Positions 55,793 through 64,000 of a stretch of DNA of 64,000 nt are shown here, one piece after another. The number at the start of each line of letters is the position of its first letter. Positions within the stretch are counted from its first letter, which is position 1. Below the pieces are notes generated by a model. It saw only the letters and a program-made list of their open reading frames with translations. It searched no databases and was not told the DNA's origin. The stretch is from Gamarada debralockiae (lineage: Eukaryota; Ascomycota; Leotiomycetes; Helotiales; Hyphodiscaceae): NCBI GenBank assembly GCA_002803225.1, contig NXFV01001365.1:47846-111845 (forward strand), given 5' to 3'. The position numbers and the translations under genes are program-made.

Positions 55793-58700
55793 TTAGTTCA
55801 GTACCTGAGTGATGGATTGCTCCCCAATGACGCTGTTCTGCCTATCGTTTCTACTCACGCGGAAGTAGGTTTCACAGAACTCCTGACACTTCATCTCCTT
55901 TAGGAAAGCTTCATCGTGAGTGATGACGATGAGCTGGAAGTTGGATTGGGCCTTGCGGTTCTTGATGATCGTATGCAGAGATTTGGCGAGCGCCTGGATA
56001 TTGTCGGCATCCAGGTTCGTGGTGGGTTCGTCGAGAGCAATGATCTAAGACAATCGTTAGTCATGTTTGAATCAAACATTAGAGGGAAGACTTACACCAC
56101 AGTTGACGCCAAAACACTCTGCAAGAGCAAGACGAATGATGATACTGGCAAGGACTTTCTGTCCCGCACTGCAGCGACCACGCATATCCATCTCGGCATT
56201 CGACTTGACCATAACTACACGGTAGTTATAGCTTCTCTTACTTGCTGCATTCTCGTTCTCGGAGCGGATCATGATAGTGTCGACATCACTACCTTGGTAT
56301 GTTTGACGCCAGAGCTCGCCAGCAATCTGGTTGATTTCCTCCATCTTGACGCTGTGATACTTCATAATGGCCGCATCAAGTGCTTTGCTGTACTTTCCCA
56401 GGTCTTCGATTGCTGCCTTGGTCGTCTCCACTTTGATACGAGCTTCTCGGTAATTCTGAGCGGCATCTTTGTAGTCCGTCTCCCACAGATCAATGGCCTC
56501 CTTCAAATCTTTGTCCTTGTGCTTGATTGATGTAAGCATAGAAGCTCTATTTACTTCAAGTAAAGCGTACTGTTCATCGGCTTTCGTGGCCTGACGCTGC
56601 AGTTGCGCATAGTCATCGGTGACGTTCCGCGAATTCAAGTCTGCAATTTCCTTCGCAACCTCTTCCAAGGCGCGAACATATTTCCGATATTGTATGTTGT
56701 CGATGATACTTCTTCTAGTGCGATCACTATCATCAAGGAGCTTCTTCACTTCATTGGCGTCCGTCGTAACCTGAGCAACCTCGCCCTCAACGCGCTTTTG
56801 GTCTTGCTCGATGACCTTGATTGCTCGTTGACACGCAGCCAGACGTTCAGGCCCACCGTCCTCAATATATCGATTAATGTCGTCCTCGACCAACTTGAAT
56901 TTGTTCGCAGTGTCAGCAAGTTTGTCCTTTTCTGACTGAATTTCCTTTTCTTTGGCCCGACCACGTTTGCGAGCATCTTCGTATTCCGCGTTTGCCTTTG
57001 CAGATTTAGGGAGAAGAGATTCCAGTTCGGCATCGGCTGCCTTAATTGTATCGTGCAGTTTAGCGTTAGATCTGCGTAATTCGTCGATATCGGAGAGGAT
57101 GGATTGCTTCTTCTCCAACTGGTGACTGGCAATGTTGAGTCTATTCGAAATGTTGCTCAACTCAATCTCCAAGCTGGCAATCTTCGATTTTGCTTGGTCT
57201 CTATCATTGGTCATCTTTTCGATCTTGATTTTCAGAGCGCGAAGGCGGTCATCACAAGCCGATTGTTGCTCGTCAATCTCTGCGGCGGTCAGGGAGCTAC
57301 CGGACAGCTTATGTTGCGAGGAGAGCATTTCAATGTCTGTTTCGTGCTTTGAAATGCTGTTGATGTATTCGGTGATGGTTTTGACAGTGTTGGCAAGAGC
57401 GCTAATCTCACTCTGGGCGAACTCTTCTTCGCGTACCGTGGTATCATGCGACTCGAGCAGTTTGACCAAAGGAATCTTGGTGTTTTCGGTCTCTCTGATC
57501 TCCTTTTCAAGGTCGGAAATTTCGATAGACAAAGTCTTGTATATCTCGTAGTCAGAACGTGCGGCTACAGCTGTTGAAAGATCTTGCTGAATCTCCATCA
57601 ATTCAGCCTCAAGGGCCCCACGCTTAAACTTCTCAAGCTGTTTGTCGATCTTGTTCAGGACCGCGGATTGTTCTCTCTTGTCTGCAAAGGGCCTCTCGCA
57701 GAGGTTGCATGCGTTCCGCTTTATCGCGGTCTCCCGGCACTTAGTATAGTGATCTGTAGCATAGTCCATCCCATCTAGCTCACTTTGGGCTGCTTTACGC
57801 TCTTTTTCCAAAGTCTCCAGCTGATCGGGGTAGTCGTCGGCAGATGCGAGTGGCTTGTCATCAACTATGATGGACTTCATGACCGTTGCCTGGCGCTTTT
57901 GCTTTTCCTCTTTCTTCTGTGCCAGTCTTCCGCGACTCTGCTTCAATTTGAACTCAACCTCACGAAGTTGCTCATGTGCACCTTCTTGCGATCGCTTTGC
58001 ATCGACGACGGCCTCTGCTCGTTGATCCACAACGGCCTGAAATTCGTGCGCAAGGTTTCCCCACTGCCAGTCTGTACCAAGAATGGAATTCAACTTAGCG
58101 CCATAGGTGGACTTCATGATGTCAAGACTGCCTTGAGTTTCGTTTGCTTGCTTTTTGACGTACTCGAGTTGAGCACGATCGCTCGCAAGCTTGTTGCTCA
58201 GGCGAAGCTCGTCTACCAGTCTCCGACCCTCAGCTTCAAGTTCAATTTGGTGGTTGTTCTCGGCCTTCAGATGTTTGTCCCATTCAGCAGCGTCGAATTC
58301 GGCGTTCAATGTTCGAATACGGTTTTGTACATCTGATTTGGCCTTCCCAAGTAAACCTCTGTTGCCCTCATCCATGTCGATCGCATTTGCCTCGCGTTGC
58401 TTCAAATTTTGCTTCTTGTCGTTTTCGGCAATTGTCTGTCTAGCAACCAATCTCTCCTGTGTTCGAAGAGTCTTGCTGTTGTCAAGTTCGTTGAGCTTCA
58501 TTTGGATTTGGCTGAGTTCATCCTCCGTTGCCTTCTTAATTCGCTCCAGCTCGCGGTCCTTATCACGCGACAGCTTTCGCACTCGTTCGATGAACTCCCG
58601 GACTTGATCCTCGTCAAGGTCGCCATCGTAGCCGCGTAAAGAATGTTGATGCGCTGCCACTTTGACTAACTGCTCACGGGACATCATTTGTCTCTCATAA

Positions 58701-60178
58701 TTTTCCTTTTCAGCTTGGCGTTGACCCATCTCAGCTTGCTTGGTCGCTAATTGCTTGCGTGAAGTCGAAAGTGTCTTCTGAAGCTCATGATACTGCGATT
58801 GGAGGCTGTCTCGGCGCTCTTCATATTGACTCATTCGTTCTTCGTACCGGTCCAAGGTTGACTTGAGCCATTCGTCTGATTCCGCGAGTTCTTCGAGATT
58901 GGGCTTCAGATTGTCGATATTCTCCTGAAGATTTTCGGCACGTTGTTGCTTTGTCTTCAGCTGCTCCACGATGCCGAGAGCCTTAGTTGCTTGTTTCCAC
59001 TTTTCGTCCTTGGTTTGCAGAGCGGTCTTGATAGTTTGCAAGAGGACGTCATACTCCTTTCTTAGCTCCTCAATCTCGGCATCAAGAATCTCCGACTTCT
59101 TTTGTGCTCGATCCCCTCTCTCTTTGTTGACTTTCTCGGTTTCGTAGCGGATCTCATGTTTACCAAGCTCGATCTTTTGCTGCTTCTGCAGCTCGTTGAT
59201 GTTCTTCATCGCAGCTGTGTATTTCAAGGCCTCGAAGATCTCGTCGAACTTCTTCTTCAATGCGGCGGGTTCGCTCATGGGCCATAGAGATTCGTCCTGA
59301 TGGCAGAATATGACATTATCGAGAACAGCTTGAGAGACTCCAATGTATTGTGGCAGGAGTCTGTCCATATCGGCCACTGTGAGATTTTCGGAGTCAGCGA
59401 TCGGACAATAAGGGAAGCAGGGAGTCGAGCGGGGTTACAAGTGTTATGAGACAAACTTGTACTCCTAAGGTGTTCTTTTGAGGAGGAAGTCTAGAGTGAG
59501 ACTCACACTCACGACAGCCTCGTTAGGAAAAGTGAACAGGGAGTAGCTTACCCTTGGAAGATAATGTAGTCCGCTCGCCATCTTTTTTAATCAGGAGATG
59601 ACAATCAAGGGTCTTCATACTCGGGTTGGTTCCTTTCTTGACTGTGACCTGCATGTTTCTCGTGACAGTCATCTGGTGTCCGGCTACGCTTCGAAATCCC
59701 AGTCGTACTTGGGCCTTAACCTCTTTTTCTCCGGTGAGCTAGACACAATCAGTATGGTCAGAAAGTTACATCCAGAGTGAAGTGGCATTACCTTGGGGTC
59801 GTGTATGAAGGCACCGCCAACTTTGCAGTTGGGGGGTAATTGGCCTGTCGTGGCATACTTGAGACACTCGATAATGGTCTAGAGTCGGTCAGCCTATACA
59901 GACGCGCAAAGAGCTCACGCTCGTATGCATACCGTCTTGCCGGACCCATTATATCCCACGATAAGGGTCAGGGGAGTGTTAAATCTGATCACTTCGGGTG
60001 GGTGCTCGTCGCCGAAGGAACGTACTCTGTATCCATGTCAGCTGTGTGAAATCATCCTCGCAGTGGATATGACTCACCCCAAGATAGAGAGCCTATCTAT
60101 CCGAGCTGTGAAAGGGATGTCAGTATGCACCGGCGTTTGTTGATGAAGTAGGATACTTACACCTAGGGTCGCAACCAT
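55793..60178 (-). CDS. RAD50: Rad50, SMC-like ATPase of the MRN/MRX complex
   Basis: DNA double-strand-break repair and telomere maintenance ATPase, partner of Mre11 and Nbs1/Xrs2. Seven exons, 1,314 residues; introns 60106-60162, 60027-60077, 59879-59932, 59739-59791, 59377-59551 and 56045-56095. N-terminal lobe: RLSILGVRSF, Walker [21 protein letters not shown] (split by an intron after GKT), [11 protein letters not shown], then [16 protein letters not shown]. Long coiled coils flank the zinc hook CNLC (about residues 694-697, followed by ERPF). C-terminal lobe: ABC signature [20 protein letters not shown], Walker B and D-loop [15 protein letters not shown], then VITHDEAF. The first exon codes only MVATL plus one base; the choice of that start is the least certain part. 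Length matches the family. Confidence 0.97.
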
Positions 60179-60663
60179 GTTAGCTTGGAATATTGCCTTG
60201 AAAGATAGATGGGTACTTACATTATGCTCGAGTGAGGCCACTACCTCGTTACTCTTTTGTTTATGTCCAGCTGATTCAGAATGGAATTTGTTGATCAGAT
60301 GGGATGTTAATGGAGGTGTTGTGTTTGGATGTTGATTTGCGGAGGTTGAGGCGGAAGATAAAGAGCGCGAGAATAGCAAACGCGCCTCGCGCCAGCACGT
60401 GAGGTTGATCAAATTCACTTTCAGCGTTATTGGTGGGCCGAAATGGAAAGTTCTACCGACGAGCTATCCTGGACAATTCGATGGTTCATTCGTTCACTCA
60501 CTCACGTCGTCCGAACAGTTGCACCTCCAAACAATGATTACACTGCAATCTCCTCAATAAAGGGCAATCTGGCCTTTCTCGCAACCCTTCACATGGTGGT
60601 GTCTTTTGTGGAGGTACGTTCGTATGAGTATGCGTTTTGTCTCAGGGCCCCTCACCACTGGAT
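60179..60663 (+). promoter_or_regulatory. Divergent RAD50 / wc-2 region with upstream ORF
   Basis: About 485 bp separate the two divergent start codons. On the wc-2 side a 74-codon ORF starts at 60443 (MESSTDELSWTIRWF) and ends at a TGA (60665-60667) that overlaps the wc-2 ATG as ATGA. If the leader is unspliced this is a long uORF ending on the main start. A GTACGT donor at 60614 could splice part of it away. No GATA/LRE site is claimed. Confidence 0.45.
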
Positions 60664-62228
60664 ATGAATAATATGGATTCGTTGTACTACACAGGAATGG
60701 ACGGCCTTTCTGGAGGACTGTCTACGCCGCAGGTACAGCATGTCCGCTGTCTTACCAATAATATATGCTGATTCAACGATCAGGGCGGTCAAAATGGCCT
60801 ACCTGGCGCTGATACCTCCATGACCGGGATGTTAGAAGATGGCGTGATGGACAACTTCGATAACATGCCCATGACCCTCGATGCGAACAGTCTCGACGAC
60901 AGCCAGAAGACTTTCGCGCCCCTGAATTCTACCATGTCGCACAATGAGCAAGCGGATGAAGCTGGACCAGGTGGCTCTACAGCAATGGATGCTCCTATGA
61001 GTGGTGCGGGAGCTGGACCCTTACCCACCGGCTTTGGCGCACAATCTACAGTTGGAGGAGGAAGCACACTTACGGAGTTCACGAAGAGAAGGAACTGGTC
61101 GCAGAAGGTCGTCGAAGAGTTGAAAGATTTCCTACATATTCTTACACCGGATGGACGAATAGTATACCTATCTCCCAGTGGCAAACATTTGACTGGCTAT
61201 CCTCCTGAGGAATTGGTTGGGAAGTTTATAGTGGACTTCATACACCCAGATGATAGCGGGATCTTCGTGCGCGAGTTCAATGAGTCGATAGCAAGTGGGA
61301 ACCCTCTTCGATTCTTCTACCGGTTCCGAAAACAGGACGGATCTTATACCATCTTCGAGTCTCACGGACACCCACATCTCACATCCGAGGCTGCACAGTT
61401 TGGGCCAAACAATGCAGCAGGTTTTTGTCGAGGATTCTTCATGATGGCACGCCCATATCCTACCAAGAACGCCGCATTGCTTGATTCGTTCCTTGAGCAC
61501 AAGATCGAGAACGAGAGACTCACGAAGCGGATAAATGATTTGAAAAGAGAGGAGGCTGAAGAGGCAGAGGATGCACAGAGACATTGGCTCAAGAAACAGG
61601 AAGGCCGTTCAGACAACCCATCAGAAAGCGACACTATGGGAGCGACTGCTGTTACTACTTCAGTACCGGCCCATATGACGAACCTCGACGTTCTAGCAAT
61701 GCCGCCTCCAGCAAAACCATCTGCGATGAATTCTGCTCTTACCCGGCAGAATCTTGAAGATGCAAATGCCAGCAGCAAACCAGACTCGATTAACGATAAG
61801 ATGGCTCGTTATGAGGGTGCTACACACATCGAAACAATTGAGATGCTGACGGGTCTGCGGTATCAAGATGGAGAGAGGAGTCAGGGTATCAGCACCGGTG
61901 ATGTGAGTCCTGCGCTGATCCGAGGAGATGCCGGTATAGCGATACCAATCGACAAAGAAGCAAGAGCAGGGGACAAAAAGAAGAAGATTAAGCTTCCCGA
62001 TGAATATGTCTGTACTGATTGTGGTATGTTCTGTTTCTACGTCCATCCTTGATTCCAAGCTAATCCTAATAAGGTACTCTCGATTCTCCTGAATGGAGAA
62101 AGGGTCCGAGCGGGCCGAAAACACTTTGCAACGCATGCGGTCTTCGCTGGGCAAAGAAAGAAAAAAAGAAGACGCCAGCCCCAGCTACACCTGCGGTACC
62201 ATTGGGAGCTAGCTCGAGCAGCACTTAG
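60664..62228 (+). CDS. wc-2: White collar 2 (WC-2), PAS and GATA zinc-finger blue-light/clock factor
   Basis: Partner of the photoreceptor WC-1 in the white collar complex that activates light-responsive and clock genes. Three exons, 487 residues; introns 60733-60783 and 62024-62073. Start [19 protein letters not shown], then [23 protein letters not shown] domain at about residues 135-225 ([50 protein letters not shown]). A charged coiled stretch follows ([20 protein letters not shown]), then a GATA-type finger CTDC-X18-CNAC split by intron 2 (EYVCTDC then [18 protein letters not shown]), followed by [11 protein letters not shown] and a short Ala/Pro/Ser tail. The finger and PAS order are those of WC-2 and not of nitrogen GATA factors. 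Confidence 0.95.
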
Positions 62229-62504
62229 GGCAATATTTCTGGCGTAAGGAGGATTGCTAGCATTTATTAGCCGGTGCGGGACGGTTTTCTCAATCTGGAT
62301 CGGTGTTCAAGAAGGCACTGTGATACCTGGCTTCATTACTGGCGTTGGATGAATTATATTGCTAACGAATTTAGCTACTAAAGCAAATGAAATAATTGGC
62401 ATATTGCCTAAGATCTACAATACCTCTTCATGAACAATCCCAATCCCTCAACTCCAAACTCCCTCAACGCCACAAATCCAAACCCGAGACAAAACGACTC
62501 AAAC

Positions 62505-63803
62505 TTAAAATCCACTCCTCACATTCTTCGCCAACTCCGCCAGCGTCTCCCCCAAATACTCTCCCGTCAACTCCCTAAACTTCTCCGTAAAAAAATAGGC
62601 CGGAATCGCAGCCGCACCTGCAATACCAAGCACAATAGGCGTAACAATCGTCATCCTTCCCGTCCCCTCACTCTCTCCTCTCTGTGCTCCATACTCCCTC
62701 TGCTTGCTAGCCACAACACCCCTCAAACAAACTCTCCGCTTCGCCCTCTCAGCACGATCCTCAATTCCGAAATAAAACACTCCAGCACTCTTACTCACCT
62801 GACGGATTCTGAAGCCAGTACGGCGTTCGAGCGGTATGCCAGCTTTTTCCTGTTCAATGGAACCAGGCTTGAATCGTCGGATATTAGGCCAAGCGCCAAT
62901 TTTAGAGAGTGCGCGGTAAGAAAAAGCGAAATGTGTGGAGCGTGTCAAGATATGTGCGGCAAGGTCGGCTTGTAATTGCTTGCCTTGGCCCACCTCAATC
63001 AATCCGCCCTTCAGCACCTCGAGCTCTGCCACCAGCTTCGTTTTCTTCTCATTCCACGGTTTGTTCATCGCATCAAAGTCATCTACAATTTTCTGCTTGC
63101 TCTTAGTGAAGATCTCACTCTCGAGACAATGCTGGTCGTCTGGCTGGAAAGCCTCGTTTGGGAAGAGCGGCGTGAAGTAGAATATTGTGGGGACAGGCGG
63201 ATGCAGAGGGAGAGGTAGGCGGCAATGGAGATTATGTTGTGCAGGGATTGGTATTGGTCCCAGATTAGGGGGATGGTGTGGCCTTCGGGTGGTGGGATGG
63301 CGTACGTGTAGTCTGTTAAGGGCTTGAAAAGCAGAGAGACTTGCGCTGTGAGTTTTGCTACTTCGGAATGGAAGTTTTCAGTTACGGAACCGGGACTGAG
63401 TATTGTGCGGGAGATACCTTGGTGTGGTAGTGTTTCTGGATTCGGGAGATGAAGAGGGGAGGAAGTACTTTCTTGTGCGATAAGAGCCTTTTCAAGGCCA
63501 AACATTAACTCTTTCTCTTCTTTTGTTGCACTCCAGAGATCCTCATCAAAGATTTTTACTTCAAGAATCCTCAGTAGTATTCCCATGAGAAGCCACTTTC
63601 TCTGATTCGTATCAGCACCTTATCCCAACCTCCCTGCTCCGGATCCTGCTCCGAAACCTGGAGCACGTAGTTCAAGAACTCCGGCGTATGGTTCATAGCC
63701 CAGGGCTGGTAGGATTCCCCTTCATCAAGGTTGTGAATGCAGAAGTACTCATCCAAGAACTTCTCTATTCTTCGAAACAGTTGTCGAAACTCGTTAATGA
63801 ACC
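62505..63803 (-). pseudogene. Damaged gene of unknown function, 5' end cut by an LTR
   Basis: Three coding-like pieces on the minus strand form one protein in different frames. Nearest the right edge: INEFRQLFRRIEKFLDEYFCIHNLD... (63803-63571), ending WEYY-stop. Next is 63586-63190 (ILEVKIFDEDLWSATKEEKELMF ... HNIISIAAYLSLCIRLSP), then one base out of phase TIFYFTPLFPNEAFQPDD into 63068-62505 (MNKPWNEKKTKLVAELEVL ... FFTEKFRELTGEYLGETLAEL). The middle has hydrophobic segments; the end has a TM-like stretch (IVLGIAGAAAIPAYFF). I do not recognise the family. The N-terminal coding sequence breaks off at 63803, exactly where an LTR-like sequence begins. At least two frameshifts plus the insertion mean it is probably dead. 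Confidence 0.55.
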
Positions 63804-64000
63804 TGTTGGAATGAGTAATCAGGTGACTCTGGTTCTAGGCAGATAGTGCTGCCTGGTGAGTCACATGGTGTCACATGGTGTCATGTGTCATAGGATCACT
63901 TGATCGGTGTGACGTGTTCTATGAGTCATAGGGAGGATTTCTGTCTATAAGTACAGACTACTGTACTTGGTTTGTTCATCAGTATCTCCAGTATCTTCAT
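63804..64000 (+). mobile_element. Start of a copia-like LTR, runs off the window
   Basis: The sequence starts TGTTGGAATGAGTAATCAGG, has the repeated word GTGTCACATG/GTGTCATGTG, and a TATA-like TCTATAAGTACAGACTACTG near 63945, all typical of the 5' part of a Ty1/copia LTR (TGTTGG start). It directly interrupts the coding frame of the gene to its left. The internal region and the other end are outside the window, so orientation and completeness are unknown. Confidence 0.6.

Noticed and set aside
55916..59287. Many plus-strand frames across RAD50
   Set aside because: Shadows of a highly conserved minus-strand gene.

Overview
The window reads as nuclear DNA of a filamentous ascomycete (Pezizomycotina). 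Genes are split by many 45-70 bp GT-AG introns, there are several Zn2Cys6 transcription factors, and homologues of fungal-specific or fungal-typical proteins are present (PDR-type ABC transporter, GUP1, white collar 2, Vps53, Rad50, low-molecular-weight thioredoxin reductase). A Helotiales-like leotiomycete is a guess from overall feel only; nothing here fixes the class.

Layout. 1-9.8 kb: 3' half of a PDR/ABCG drug-efflux transporter, a small two-TM protein, a SERAC1-like hydrolase, a C2H2 zinc-finger protein followed by a diverged ~148 bp tandem repeat, and the MBOAT acyltransferase GUP1. 10-21.5 kb: accessory stretch with decayed F-box/LRR genes, a 293 bp MITE, and one very large secreted aspartic protease with an 850-residue repeat- and cysteine-rich C-terminal extension. 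21.5-32 kb: an isochorismatase-fold hydrolase, two Zn2Cys6 regulators, a nonsense-mutated S28 serine peptidase with an LTR-like sequence at its 3' end, and a small basic ORF. 32-43 kb: a genomic island with a 413 bp TIR element (perfect 41 bp inverted repeats, 8 bp target duplication), a decayed thiamine-diphosphate decarboxylase, a second Zn2Cys6 regulator with the same exon structure as the first, a stand-alone adenylation-domain enzyme, and the wreck of a RecQ-type (telomere-linked-like) helicase. 43.5-62.2 kb: mostly housekeeping: thioredoxin reductase, an ATP-grasp protein, an F-box relic, VPS53, a cation/H+ antiporter with a frameshift, RAD50 and wc-2 (head to head). 62.5-64 kb: a damaged gene cut by the start of a copia-like LTR that runs off the right edge.

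How the pieces may work together. The 30.3-39.8 kb interval (regulator, decarboxylase remnant, paralogous regulator, adenylate-forming enzyme) looks like a small specialised-metabolism locus that has begun to decay. The other groups are conventional: Rad50 (DNA repair) shares a promoter region with the blue-light factor WC-2, and Vps53 (GARP tethering) shares one with the antiporter. The most unusual single objects are the protease fusion at 15-19 kb and the thioredoxin reductase leader, whose in-frame AUG-less extension looks like a mitochondrial presequence. Exon limits were worked out by hand from splice consensus, reading frame and family motifs; no database search or computed statistic supports them.
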